64,000 nt of DNA from Shinisaurus crocodilurus (GCA_021292165.1 CM037878.1:194369118-194433117); one strand, 5' to 3'; counted from the first letter of the stretch, positions 1-10,591 are shown. Made by a program: numbers and translations. Notes: generated from the letters alone by a model not told the origin.

Positions 1-1582
1 TTTCCAGCTATCCAACTGAATCCACCTCTAATCTTGAATCTGTTTCTTTCCAACTAGAAAGATTTACCAAAATCTAGATGGCTACATGATCTTATCCATG
101 GCATAAGAAATTGGAATTGAGGGAACACCATCCTTTGGAATGCTATTGGGGTTTCACCAGGAAACAATTAACTGAGTCCTGGCTTGTATTCCACACAGAG
201 GAATATATCAGGTCAGTTGTATGAGCAAGAAAAATTCTCCATTTAGCAAATAATATATTTTGCCTTCTTAGATCATCCTTTCCTTCTGAATCCAGCAAAC
301 AAGTGTGCGGGGGAAGGTGATGCTCGTGTGAGCCATCTGTGAATGCAAAAAACCCAGAAAGTTAGATCCCTACCTGTGGCAAACAGTCTCCCATCTTCCT
401 TGATTATGGGTAACCTAAAGTAACATGGGATTGGGCACAACTCCAGCTGCTAGATGGATTTTCCCTTCTCCAGAAATGACAATGCTACACATATTTGAAC
501 CAACAATTCCTAAACCACCAAGAGGTATATAGATTGAAATCCTGCTTTCTGGCTCAGGGTGATAACCCAAAATGGCCCCTCGGGCAACCTCATATTGTAG
601 TTAATATGTATTTATACAACAGTATCTATTTGCAGATATATGGCACAATCAATTAAACATTAGGTACTTTTGAGTCCTGTTCCTTTCATTGGGAAATAGT
701 TAAGCACATGCTTAACTCTCCTACTGAAATTATGGTACATAATGAGAGCTTAACTTTGGCTTGATCATGATATTAATGAAAAGTATGCATAATTTCCCAC
801 TGAATTCTTTAGTAAGTAATTGATTTACAGGATTCAATATTACTCTAAGCGGAATAGCTTTTTCAAGTTTAAATGGAACAAATGAGTCCTAATGTTCTTC
901 CTGGAATTGGCAGCAACATTAAAGAAGGATAAATTTAATGTCCACTGTAATCAAGATGTTGTAGGCTTTTTGTATTTTTATTAATCTTTTCTGCAAGACC
1001 AGTTCACTTAAATATGAATCAGGCTAAACTTACCATCTGTCTCTGCTTAACATTATGTATACATTCATTTATTTTTCTAAATGAAGTTTTTAATCTATTT
1101 TGTGTTCTAGTATTTCAGAGCTGCTGATATTAACAATATTTTTATGTCTTAGGTTTGCATTAGGTTTTCAGAATTTACTAGTCTATAATGTGTTGTTCAT
1201 TATTACTTCACAAATGTTAAACTGTTGAGACAGCCGTTTTATGGTGTCTTCTATTGACAAACATTCTCCGCAGATGCCTTATATTTTAATGATGGCTGTA
1301 ATTGTTGGCAAGCCCTAAATTTATGCACAATCAAGTTCCCCTTGCTGACATAGCTAATTGACATACAAATATATTTAGTGACAGGACTTTTAATATAAGA
1401 CCTGACATTTCACTTTCAAATTTGTAAGCACCAGAATAAAATCAATCCGGTTCTATCCAATTCCCCAACTTGTATATGGCATAATTTTGTGAAGTTTGAC
1501 AGTTTTAGCGGAGAGGAAAAGTCTGGAGCTAGGGCTCTACTGGTTCATGACCCCCTTTTCTACATTTGAGAATCTCATCTAT
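1..1582. other. AT-rich unique sequence, no gene seen
   Basis: No reading frame longer than about 70 codons with any recognisable similarity, and no repeat that I can name. The interval 1180-1400 has mixed homeodomain-like TAATTGACA content and low simple-repeat content, so a conserved non-coding element is possible but cannot be judged without comparison. Confidence 0.5.
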
Positions 1583-1712
1583 AGGAACATAAGAGCCCCG
1601 CTGGATCAGACCAAAGGCCTGTCTAATCCAGCATCTGCGTTTCATGCAGTTGCCAACAAGATTCCTCTAGGAAGCCCAAAAGCTTTCCTTTTGCCTCCCT
1701 CATGGCAGCTCT
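1583..1712 (+). repeat. Dispersed repeat, GCTGGATCAGACC family, 5' part
   Basis: Begins AGGAACATAAGAGCCCCGCT and continues with GGATCAGACCAAAGGCC and a Cys-less non-coding stretch. The same phrase is found at 13225-13408 (minus), 23101-23228 and 37675-37998. I know this phrase as a common interspersed repeat in squamate genomes but cannot assign its class from sequence alone. The later part of the same consensus appears at 2630-2740, so a SINE and a MITE may have split one copy. Confidence 0.6.
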
Positions 1713-1753
1713 AGATGAGAGAGCAAATCTGTTGTTTAGACATCGACATACTT

Positions 1754-1882
1754 GGGGTGCAGTCCTATGTGTGTTTGAACAGAGGAGGTCCTGCAGCTTC
1801 CAGCATGCCCCAGCCACTGGCTAGGGCATGCTGGGATTTTGGGACTTTTTTCTGTCTGGGCACACATGGGATTGCGCTCTTA
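1754..1882. mobile_element. Palindromic MITE, GGGTGCAATCCTATG family
   Basis: The left arm starts GGGTGCAGTCCTATGTGTG and the right arm is its inverted counterpart ending in GGGATTGCGCTC. The arms hold CCAGCATGCCCCAGCC and the matching GGGCATGCTGG. Related copies lie at 2982-3050, 46741-46811, 51668-51790 and 53110-53242. The best copy (53110) has a TAA duplication, which fits a PIF/Harbinger-type non-autonomous element. Flanks here are TTG and TTA. Confidence 0.6.
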
Positions 1883-2049
1883 GGCAGATTAAATTATAAA
1901 TTGCATATAGTTGTACTAGAGACCATCTAACTGTGAGCCTAGAGACCATCTAGCTGTGAGTCCTGCAAGACCTGGTCCCTACTTCCCTGGCTCATTACAC
2001 CTGGCCAGGGAGGGTAGGGCCTGACTGATTCCAGCTACAAAAGCTGCTA

Positions 2050-2354
2050 CTGCTTTTGCCTTTTTTTTTTTACCTGGTATAATTATTATTGAATTGTTTA
2101 TGATTATCTGTAATTATTTCTATTGTATTTTTTGAATATTATATTTAGTGTTTTTTTATATTTTGTATATTATATTTACGGTTCTCTGATATTTTGTAAA
2201 TTATTTTTTGAATATTATATTTAGAGTTCTTTGATGTTTTGTAAATTATATCTACTGTTATTAATTTGTCATGTTGTGAGCCGCTTTGGACACAATTTTT
2301 GTGGGAAAGCGGCATTCAAATAAAAGATGATGATGATGATGATGATGATGATGA
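2050..2354 (+). mobile_element. LINE 3' tail with (GAT)n end
   Basis: AT-rich 3'-UTR-like DNA followed by GTGAGCCGCTTTGG, GAAAGCGGCATTCAAATAAA and (GAT)n at 2326-2354. This short stem-loop (CCGCTTT / AAAGCGG) plus microsatellite end is the form of L2-type LINE 3' ends and of SINEs that copy them. There is no coding part, so the copy is severely 5'-truncated or is a SINE remnant. Confidence 0.45.
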
Positions 2355-2380
2355 CAACGACATGAGAGCAATAGTTCTGT

Positions 2381-2625
2381 ATTATTTATTTTTATTTCAT
2401 TTATATCCCACCTTTTCTTTCCTCTTGCAAGGAACTCAAGGTAGCTTACATGGTGGTCCTCCTCTCCATTTTATCCTCACAACAACCCTGTGAGGTAGGT
2501 TAGGCTGAGAGTTAATGACTGGCCCAAAGTCACCCAGTGAACTTCATTCCCAAGTGGGGACTAGAACCCGAATCTCCCCAGCAGCTAGTAATTCAGAGGC
2601 TACCTAGTCTGAACCACAAGGTAGC
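2381..2625 (-). mobile_element. tRNA-type SINE with L2-like tail (diverged copy)
   Basis: In the minus direction the body reads TCACAGGGTTGTTGTGAGG then ATGGAGAGGAGG and the AAGGAAAGAAAAGGTGGG tail. The head is badly diverged near 2600-2625, where the A-box equivalent is scarcely legible. This is an old member of the family described fully at 62116-62351. Confidence 0.75.
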
Positions 2626-2629
2626 ATAT

Positions 2630-2740
2630 AGACATCATGGCTTGTAGCCACTGATAGCTTTTTCTCCATAAAAATGTCTAGTCCCCATTTTCAATTATCC
2701 AGCCTAACAGTCATCACCACATTTGGAGCCTTCTCCCCCT
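2630..2740 (+). repeat. Dispersed repeat, GCTGGATCAGACC family, 3' part
   Basis: CATCATGGCTTGTAGCCACTG, TCCATAAAAATGTCTAGTCC and CAGTCATCACCAC match the middle of the consensus also seen at 37860-37960 (AGTAGTCATTGATAGCC, CATGAATTTGTCTAACCC). It may be the continuation of the copy at 1583-1712. Confidence 0.45.
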
Positions 2741-2981
2741 TTCCCCCAAATCCTACCAATACTCTTGGGCTCAGTTCAGTGAGAACCTCAAAGAAATGTT
2801 AAGCTGAAGCACTGGTTGGAGAAAATTCCAGCAAAGGCCTGCACATGATGTGGTAGAGCCACTGATAATCTTCCAACTGCCTCCACATAAAATGAACCAC
2901 CTTTTCTTAACTCTTTATCTTACCTCTAATTTACATCCCCATCATTGGCTTACATTCCCAGCTAGCCAAAAGTGATTAAAG

Positions 2982-3050
2982 GCACTGATCCTATGCATGT
3001 TTAGGTGGGAAAAAAGTCCTACAATTCCCAGGATTCCCCAGCCAGCCATG
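2982..3050 (+). mobile_element. Half of a palindromic MITE (GGGTGCAATCC family)
   Basis: Carries GATCCTATGCATGTTTAGG, AAAGTCCTACAATTCCCAGG and CCCCAGCCAGCCATGGG, which is one arm of the palindrome complete at 53110-53242. The second arm is absent. Confidence 0.55.
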
Positions 3051-4250
3051 GGACACACTTCCCTTCTGTGTCCACTAATTGGCCATATGCAATTGGTACC
3101 ACATTCTCAGATTTCAAGGAAAATTTGCTCCAAATCAGCAGATACAAATCTAGGGCTGGCCCATCAGGTCCAAGTGATTCAGGAAGAACATAAAATCTAT
3201 TTATACTCTGTTAATAAGAAACGTGAGCGGCTATTTGGTTTAAATGGGCAACAACTTTATTAATTTACGATTAGGAGGGCTATGCATATCCAGCCATTCT
3301 GTAAACTATTTAATTAACTCCATCCCTCCAAGGTGGGGCCCCAACCAGGCTAAAGGAAGAAGTAACATTCCCTCCTAACCAGACTTTGGGCAAGCTACTC
3401 AGCCTCTGAGCCAGTTGCTGGCCTCTCATTTAGCCCTGACCCCTCACAACCCCCACATTCAAGTGCCGAGGAAGGTTCATTTGCATTACCTGTGCGCAGG
3501 TCCTATGGACTGTGTAGGTGAGTCAGATGCACCCCAAGTGGAGATCCTGTTTCCCCTCCTCTAGCCATATGGTCTTAAGGGAGTGATACTCCCTTAACGA
3601 TACCTCCCTTCACCCAAAAGGATGCCTCAGGGTCCTCATCAAGGTCATTATCACAAACTGCTCCAAAAACCTGAACCGCACTTGCTATTGGTTGGGGAAG
3701 TTAGTCTTGACTTTGCTTCCACCATCACCACCAGCACAATCAGGAAAAATCCTACACACCTAGTTTCAGATCCCCCAGAAAACCATAACCATCATAACCA
3801 TCATTGAACAAATGTACCCCATTGTCAAGGAACAAGATTGATAAGGAATACATAATACCCAGATAAGAAATTACACCATCTGACATCAAGAACTTTGACA
3901 TAAGCTTATTGACTTTCTTTCAAGCCCCATCGATCGGCTTCAGATCATCTATTTTCCAAACTCTCCACTGAAGCATTTCAGACCAAAGTATTTTCAAGTG
4001 TGGAAAAGCCTCCCAAATAGTTCTCAGCTACTCACATGGATGGATTCTAAAATCAATACCCTTCCGAAAACTCCAAACGTTTTTCCTAGGTTCATCACAA
4101 TTAAACTGTAGCAGAACAACACCGTACATCCTGCGAGTCAATCCTGGGAGAATTCTGACCCCAAAGCTTGCCCCATCTCCCATTCCACTCAACCGTTACT
4201 ACCGCACAGAGCCTAAGCTGAGTTCCAAATGCCCAGATCATGATGATAAT
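3051..4250. other. Unassigned stretch, possible retroelement 3' region on minus strand
   Basis: No gene recognised. On the minus strand an AATAAA (TTTATT at 3256-3261) is followed by GTTGTTGCCCATTTAAACC. A similar AATAAA plus GTGGCCCATT occurs at 11591 on the plus strand, which suggests a shared LTR- or DIRS-like 3' end. Small tandem CATAACCATCATAACCATCAT at about 3784-3805. Class not established. Confidence 0.25.
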
Positions 4251-4476
4251 GATTTCATTTATATCCTGCCTGTTTTCTTCTTTCAAGGAACCCAAGGTGA
4301 CTTACACGGTCCTCCTCTCCATTTTATCCTCACAACAACCCTGTGAGGAAGGTTAGGCTGAGGGTCAGCAACTGACCTAAAGTTACCCAGTGAGCCCCAT
4401 GGCTGAGTGGGAACCAGGACCTGGATCTCCTGAGTCCCAGTCCAACTCTCTAAGCACTACACCACACTGGCTCTCT
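4251..4476 (-). mobile_element. tRNA-type SINE with L2-like tail
   Basis: Full-length minus-strand copy from GAGAGCCAGTGTGGTGTAG at the right end to the tail AAATGAAATC at the left. Pol III box A-like TGGTGTAGTGC and box B-like GGTCCTGGTTCC are diverged. Family description at 62116-62351. Confidence 0.8.
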
Positions 4477-5565
4477 GCAGGACACCTGGAATACAATGCT
4501 GTGTCCATAGATCAGGACCCACATGATTTCTCAGCCCGTGTTGGATCCTGTCAGAAAAAAAATGAATCAGTACAGTAAAAATGACTGCAAATAATGGTCT
4601 GGTAATTATCCAATAAATGCAGCCTACGTTCCAATGGAAAGGAAGCAGAAGCTGGAACGCACCTGGACTTAAGCAACGCAACTTTACCCACCTTTTCCAC
4701 TTCCACACCTGCTTTTGCAGACAGGACGCTCTCTCAGGTCTTCCCCAGGCTAGGGGCAAAAGTGCCGTAAGCTAGGGTCAGGGAGAGGTGGCAATGTTGC
4801 ATTCACACTGAGCTGAGGAGACACCAACCAGCACATCTTTCTTTCTTTTCAAGATTTTTAACTGACTATGAAGAATGATAGCTGTGGACACAGCAACCTT
4901 CCGAAAGATGCATAGCTGCTGTAGAACTAATTTTGGTCTAAGCAGTGTAGGAAGTTAGTTGTCCATGTTTTGTCTAGTTATGTATGCTGTTAAGAAGAAT
5001 GCTTTAATTTCCTGATTGTATCTAATAAAAGCTTCTTTAATTAGGATTATGTTTAGCTCTATTTGTATGTTGGAATACCTTGATATCCCAATAGGTAAGG
5101 CTGGAATATCATTAATTCTGCAGGACGGTCTTGAGGATTAGTGTAATTTATAGTGCTTGCAAAGCGCAATTTCTGACAGATGGCTATTTCTGGATATCTG
5201 AGCTCTAATTACGTTTTCTGTGACTGAACTTTTATGTATTAATTGTACACATAAATTATTTTTGTGTTCCTAGGCAAACTGCTCATTGGGGGAGCATGGA
5301 CAAGCTGTCCGGACTGCATCCTCCTTGGATATTCATTGGACAAGCCTAAGTGTGTAGAAAAAAGCCAGTCTGAAAGTGCTACTAGAAAGCTCATTAAGTT
5401 AATGACCAAAGATGGCAATGGAGGGATATAAACATAGGGGGGGGATAATTATAATTCTGAGGGTGCTGAAGGAAATCATTTGCCATATGATATTGCATTG
5501 TGAAAAAAAATAATTGGGGAAAAATTATATATAGAAACTGTGACTAGTAGGCATGGATAGTCTTT
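4477..5565. other. Unique non-coding DNA with a possible conserved element
   Basis: No gene or named repeat. 5090-5280 is low in simple repeats and has CAGATGG, TAATTACG, ATTAATTG and other motifs typical of vertebrate developmental enhancers. This is a suggestion from texture only. Confidence 0.3.
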
Positions 5566-5710
5566 GTTTTTTATTTTATTCTTACCCCACCTTTGACCAA
5601 GAAAATGGCACTCGAGGAGTCTAACAGTCATAGGAACCAACACTGTACAATAAATATTTGGTTAAAACAATAATACAAGAAATACATTAAAAACACAGTT
5701 TCCCTCTGTA
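5566..5710 (-). mobile_element. LINE or SINE 3' tail remnant
   Basis: Minus strand reads AAAGGTGGGGTAAGAATAAAA, the usual end of L2-type tails, preceded by degraded AT-rich sequence. Too short to name the source element. Confidence 0.3.
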
Positions 5711-5786
5711 AACTGGTTTAATCCTCTTTAACACCTTCTAAGCTAGTGGACATCACCATATCTTGTGGCAATGTGTTTATGTACTG

Positions 5787-6303
5787 CAGGAGTGGGGAAC
5801 CTCTTTCAACCTGAGGACCAAATTCAATTTTGGAGAAGCTTCTTGGGGGCTGCGTTCTAGTGGTGGGTGGGGCCAAGATTACAATAAATAAATAAATACC
5901 AGCATATTTTAGCTTAAAGTACTTACGGACTGGGTTCACACAACATGATAAGCCATGTTTGTTTCAGAGTGGCTTGCCATGTTGTCTGAACCCTGCCAGA
6001 GTGTCTTGTGCGTGGTTAACAATCCATGCTGCTGGTGGGTTCAGACAACACAACAAGCCACTCTGAAACAAACATGGTTTATAAGCCACCATGGCTTATC
6101 ATGTTGTGTGAACCCAGTCACTGCCAGTAGCTAAACCTATGCATTTAAACCTTTTAGAATGGAGGAAGAACTGCACAGAAGCTAGGAAACCACCAAATGA
6201 TAGGTGGCTGGGGGAAAGGAGGTGGGGCCAGGGAAGGGATGTGGCCATCTGGGGACCCCAGGAAGGCCAGCTTTGGCCCTAGGCCTAATTTTCCCCACCC
6301 CTG
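5787..6303. mobile_element. hAT-type non-autonomous element (host of a nested MITE)
   Basis: Ends CAGGAGTGGGGAACC and, inverted, CAGGGGTGGGGAAAATTAGG. Flanks ATGTACTG (5779-5786) and GTGTGCTG (6304-6311) agree at 6 of 8 bases, consistent with the 8-bp target duplication of hAT elements. A paralogue at 50011-50360 has a perfect 8-bp duplication and lacks the insert at 5928-6119, which confirms both boundaries. Internal phrases such as CTTTCAACC..GGACC and AGAACTGCAC are shared. No transposase remnant. Confidence 0.75.
5928..6119. mobile_element. 192-bp palindromic MITE nested in the hAT element
   Basis: Left end GACTGGGTTCACACAACATG and right end its near-perfect complement, CATGTTGTGTGAACCCAGTC. 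A second inner palindrome pairs GTTTCAGAGTGGCTTG with CAAGCCACTCTGAAAC. The paralogous hAT copy has the uninterrupted site CTTACTGCCAGTA, so the flanks ACG (5925-5927) and ACT (6120-6122) are a mutated 3-bp duplication of ACT. The TIR resembles those at 6561, 24787 and 46014 (GTTCACAC/GAC). Superfamily not assigned. Confidence 0.8.
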
Positions 6304-6560
6304 GTGTGCTGTATGAAGAAGTGCTTCTCCTGCCAACCAATTTCATTGGATGATACCAAGTTCTCCTCTTTTAAGAGAGGGAGAGCCTGAGCCAGCCTTA
6401 GCCAGGCTGGCCTTAGACAGAGCAAAAAGACAGGATTTTCTCCCATCTTTTCCTGTACTGTACCGTCTAGGCCATAAGCTCCATCCAGCATGGCCAATGA
6501 TCAAGGATTATTGGAGCTGTAGTCCAAAACATCCAGAAGGCACCTGGTTGCCAACTCCTG

Positions 6561-7005
6561 GGGCTTGTTCGCACGACATGGGAACCGCGGGGAGGCAGAA
6601 GTCCCCCACGGTTCCCGTGTCGTGTGAACGCCGACCAGGGGTGCCCCTGCGGGACAGCCGCGCGTGGGACGCATGCAAAGTGACCATGGGCGGTAGAGAG
6701 GAAAGCCCATACCGCACGTGGCCACCCTGCCGTGCGAACAGCGGGCAGCCGTCCTGCGGGGTCCGCACAGAGGCAGCAGCCCAGAGCGGCCGGAGCGGCC
6801 GCCGCTCCAGCCTGTAGGGACAAACAGCCCCTCTGGGCAACCCAGGGCCCCTCCCCCTAGTGCTGGGAGGCCCACACTGCGGTGCGGGGATTGTGGGGTC
6901 TACCCATGCACGGGGGGCGCAGGTCGTCTGCGGCACCCCGCCAGACCCTGCGGACGGCCCCGTGGTGTCTCCCCCGCCCACAGCCTGGGTCGTGCCAACC
7001 GGCCC
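6561..7005 (-). mobile_element. GC-rich TIR element, copy A (445 bp)
   Basis: Starts GGGCTTGTTCGCACGAC and ends GGTCGTGCCAACCGGCCC. It is an inverted paralogue of 24787-25247. CTG precedes (6558-6560) and follows (7006-7008) it, a 3-bp target duplication. Near its left end GGAACCGCGG and CCACGGTTCCCGTGTCGTGTG form an inner hairpin. It is very rich in C, G and CpG compared with its AT-rich flanks. Overlapping long frames on both strands follow from base composition and are not genes. Confidence 0.75.
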
Positions 7006-7008
7006 CTG

Positions 7009-8268
7009 GTCTAGGCAATCGAAAAAGTCATTTAAATTCGTGCAGGAACCCCCTCGGTATGTAAACAGGCAAGGGACAGTTGTGCATGGACAAGATAGGG
7101 GTTCATAAACATTGTGTTTCTTGGGCCCAAAAGGTCCCTCTGGTGACAGCCATTTTCAACATTCACCTGAATAGAAATGTATCCTTGAATTGAAAGAAAA
7201 TCCTGTTCTCGTGGCATGTTACAATATATACTGCATGTGATAGCCTAGGTATGTACTTTAAAAAAAAATAAAAATAAAACAGCATCATGCAACAGCAGAA
7301 GAGGAAATCTTATTCTGGTTGACAGTAGGAATAATATGCAGGAAACAACACTTAGCACTGTATCTGTGGCTATATTTTACATTTTTATGTAGTAATCGTA
7401 TCTAGATGGTGAGGAAGAGGATCTGCCTTATGGGATAATAAAGTTCAGGGATTTATAGAGAATGATGGAATGAAATCAGACTGCTAATTTATGATGTGCA
7501 ATGTGGCATAACTCCAGAGGAGCCAGCAGAGGGGTGGGGATGCAATACAGTAGCTGGGCAACAAGCCAGTTTGCAGCATCATTTTAATTGCAGATGAAAT
7601 AATAATTATTTGTGATAGCTTGCTAATCAGTGAAACCATGGAAAAGGCTGCTGACAAGTGCTATGGAGGTAATTAAGGTGAAGCATTGCATTTGCATAAA
7701 TTTACACTTTGATCATTGTTCAGGAGACACCCTTCTCTGGAAATGGAGTTAGCTGGTTTCAAAAACAAGCAGTAAATCAAAGCTGAGGAAAGCAGCAACT
7801 GAAAAACATCAATGCTTACAAAATACATACCCACCTCACATAGACAATTACCTTTAAAGAACAAAAAAGAAACCAGCACCACTGTTGTCCTTAATCACGA
7901 GATCATGCCCAACTTACTTCATTCCATTGGTAAATAAATATTCTTAATTAACATATGCTTCCCTACTTACGAGTCCTTAATTAAGCTCTGAAATGCACTT
8001 TAGCTGGGGCACTTAGAAGAAAGAAAGCATTTCATTATAGCCCTCCTGTCTCCTGCTGAAGTTTGCTTGCTATTTTTTTGTTTGTTTGTTAAGAACTAGA
8101 AAAATGAGGAATATAGTTCCCGGTGTCATTTTTGTCATGATTGCGATATGCTGTCTTTAAGCATTTTTATAGCAGCTACATCTGTTCAGAGGGAGACATA
8201 TTGAATTGGCAGCAGTATGGCAAGTGCGCTTAATTTAAGATCAGCCCACGAGCAGTTTCCTTTCCCTT
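7009..8268. other. Unique DNA with a conserved-element-like block
   Basis: No gene. 7560-7720 holds clustered TAATTA (7670-7675), an ATAATAATTATTTG block and an octamer ATTTGCAT (7690-7697) in repeat-free sequence, which looks like a vertebrate developmental enhancer. 7930-8040 is similar (CTTAATTAACATATG, CCTTAATTAAGC). Not testable here. Confidence 0.3.
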
Positions 8269-8276
8269 TCACCTAC

Positions 8277-9053
8277 CAGGGATGTTGAAGAGTCCTTGGT
8301 CTCGAGTCACGAGTCGAGTCACGAGTCTTTGGACCCGAGTCTCGAGTCCGAGTCCTTGGTCCAAAATGGTGACTCACGAGTCACGAGTCCTGAGTCACTC
8401 CCAAAACTGACTCCACGAGTCCCTATTAAAATCAATGGGGTTTCCCCCCAACAAAATAAGGCTACTTCAGATGTGTGGCTTAAATAAATTCTAGGCACAA
8501 GTGTGCCTTTTTATTTCAAAACTCTGCCACTGATTTTGGCAAGAACAGACCAGGCAGACAAACCCAAAATAACCAGGCAGTCAGAGAAGGCAGGGAACCC
8601 CAAAGCAGGCAGGCAGAGGCCTTTGTCTTGGACAATTCAACTGTTGAACAGGTCAAGAAGAGACCAGGCAGGCAGAGGAGGCTGGGAACCCCAAACAGGC
8701 AGGCAGAGGCAGCCAAACCCAAAATGTCTGACCCTAACCCAAACCCCCCACAACAACACATCAATCAAAATAAATCTCAACACATCGTTGGGGCTGCGCT
8801 CCTGGTAGCTGTCCATAGTGGACGAGCAGTGGCTCGCCTCGCTTCCATGCGCTCTTCACCGGTGATCGTGCTCCTTTTGGCACACCCAGAAGACTCGTCA
8901 ACAGCCCAGGGATGTTGATGAATCCTTGGTCTCGAGTCCCGAGTCGAGTCTCGAGTCCCACTAAAAATATTGGGACTCGAGTCCGAGTCGAGTCAGAGGG
9001 TGGACTCAGTCCGACTCACGAGTCGAGTCCTCGAGTCCGAGTCCCCATCCCTG
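8277..9053 (+). mobile_element. hAT-type element made of CTCGAGTC arrays, copy 1 (777 bp)
   Basis: Starts CAGGGATGTTGAAGAGTCC and ends GAGTCCCCATCCCTG. Flanked by a perfect 8-bp duplication TCACCTAC (8269-8276 and 9054-9061), diagnostic of hAT-like transposition. Both ends (about 8297-8420 and 8928-9045) are degenerate arrays of ACTCGAGTC/CGAGTCCGAGTC. The middle has two copies of a CCAGGCAGGCAGAG/GGGAACCCCAAA unit (about 8572-8612 and 8676-8712). A second full left end (CAGGGATGTTGATGAATCC) lies at 8907, so 8907-9053 alone would be a complete miniature element. No transposase. Confidence 0.85.
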
Positions 9054-9848
9054 TCACCTACTCACATTTCTCCCCTCTAACTCTTGGGATTAGTAGATAA
9101 AATGCATAATCCTTCTACATGAATGTCTTTTATCCCAGGAAACTACTCCAAGCCAAGAGCGTCATGCAGGAGTACAATGTTAGATATCCCTATTTGGGTA
9201 GGGAAGCAAGCATTGTGGAAACTGTGGTTTATCTGTGTTACTTTTCTCCCCTGTTTGATTGTGTTTGGGTTGATGTTGTATGTTTTTATTGTGTTTTATG
9301 AGTTGTACCCTGTTTAGGGATTATTTTATAATGAAAAGCAGCTAAGAAATTTCAGTCATCATCGTCAGGTCAGGAGCAGCAAGAAAATGGCTTTGCAATG
9401 CAATCTCAGAAAGGTATGGGCTACATGAACTCCAAGGAAGATACAGGAACTTTGTTAGACACATGTCACTTTTGTGGAAGTCTAAAAATGATAAATGAGT
9501 GAAAGGTTGCTGGAATGCCAGACAGGAACACAGAAGTTGTTTGACCACAGAGTTGCTTAAGTTTAGAGAGTAATAATCTTGAAACTAAAAGTTGTTGTTA
9601 TTAATGTCCCATTCAAGTTCCCATTGTATTTTTCCAATGCTTAAGATGCCAAATGCCATAAAATATAAATTCTGTAAGTGCCTTGCAAGTGGAGGAGACT
9701 CTTGTACAAGCAACAGACTGTTGTGTTGCTCTGAGACTCTCCCCAGCTAATTGGCTGTTGAGTTTGCAAATAAAGTCTGAAAGCTTTGTACTCACCATTT
9801 TAACTGAAAACTCAGTTTTCTTCGACACTTTCTTACCTTACAAGAACT

Positions 9849-10105
9849 TTATTTATTTATTTATTTATATTTATATCCTGCCTTTTTTCCTGCAAGGAAC
9901 CCAAGGCAGCTTATATCCTCCTCCTCCTCCTCCTCCTCCTCCTCCTCCTCCCTCAGAACAACCCAGTGAGGTAGGTCAGGCTGAGAGTCAGTGACTGGCC
10001 GAGTCACCCAGTGAGCTTCATGGCTGAGTGGGGACTAGAACCGGGGCCTCCCATGTCTCAGTCCAGCACCCTACGGCTCTAAGCACTACACCACATTGGC
10101 TCTCC
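9849..10105 (-). mobile_element. tRNA-type SINE with expanded CTC run
   Basis: Minus-strand copy, tail (TTTA)n at 9849-9870, head ending GGAGAGCCAATGTGGTGTAG near 10105. The usual GGAGGAGGAGG of the body has expanded to about 37 bp of GAG/CTC at 9916-9952, which also makes a meaningless proline-run frame. The central GGGTTGTTGTGAGG is shortened. Confidence 0.8.
9916..9952. repeat. (CTC)n microsatellite inside SINE
   Basis: Twelve uninterrupted CTC units that grew from the GAG-rich segment found in every copy of this SINE. Confidence 0.9.
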
Positions 10106-10378
10106 AATAATGTAGGGAAGTGATGGTGGTGGTCATCCTTAAGTCAGAAAAAAGTGAACTTCCGCTATGTTTCCTCAAATGCTTGACGCCACACTGCCAG
10201 TCACACTGCCAGCCTGTATCCTATTCATTGTGGGTGGGGGGGTTGGTTGGTAGGGGCATAGCTGGTAAAGATGTTCACAGAAGCAGGGCTAGCCCACACA
10301 ACCCCATGCCTCCCTCACAGGTGCTTTTGCCAGTACCCTCCTACTGATGTACATTGTGTCCATTTCCTTGGGCACTTC
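10106..10378. other. Unique sequence
   Basis: Nothing recognisable apart from an imperfect CACTGCCAGTCACACTGCCAG duplication near 10190. Confidence 0.4.
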
Positions 10379-10386
10379 CTATAAAC

Positions 10387-10522
10387 CAGGGCTCTCCAAC
10401 CTTGGGTCCCCAGATGTTGCTGGACTACAGCTCCCAGAATCCCTTGCCATTAGCCGTGCTGGCTGCGTATGCTGGGAGCTGTAGGCCAGCAACATCTGGG
10501 GACCCAAGGTTGGAGAGCCCTG
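10387..10522. mobile_element. hAT MITE, 136 bp, perfect palindromic ends
   Basis: Starts CAGGGCTCTCCAACCTTGGG and ends with its complement CCCAAGGTTGGAGAGCCCTG. Flanked by a perfect 8-bp duplication CTATAAAC at 10379-10386 and 10523-10530. Inner arms GATGTTGCTGG and CCAGCAACATC extend the stem to about 45 bp. One of the best-preserved copies in the window, so probably one of the younger ones. Confidence 0.9.
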
Positions 10523-10591
10523 CTATAAACAGTTTTGAGTGAAAACGCGCATGGAAAAAACATGCATGAAGCCCTCTCAGTCCTTTTCATT

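Noticed and set aside
6350..7108. Several overlapping 60-157 codon frames on both strands
   Set aside because: They lie in the GC-rich TIR element, where stop codons are rare by composition; frames overlap on both strands and the inverted copy at 24787 does not preserve any of them.
8281..9053. CRISPR-like array or satellite from regular CGAGTC motifs
   Set aside because: Motifs are too short and irregular for CRISPR, the host is a vertebrate, and the unit has transposon ends with an 8-bp duplication.
9683..9994. 103-codon frame with a proline run
   Set aside because: Proline run is the (CTC)n expansion inside a SINE; no conserved sequence upstream.
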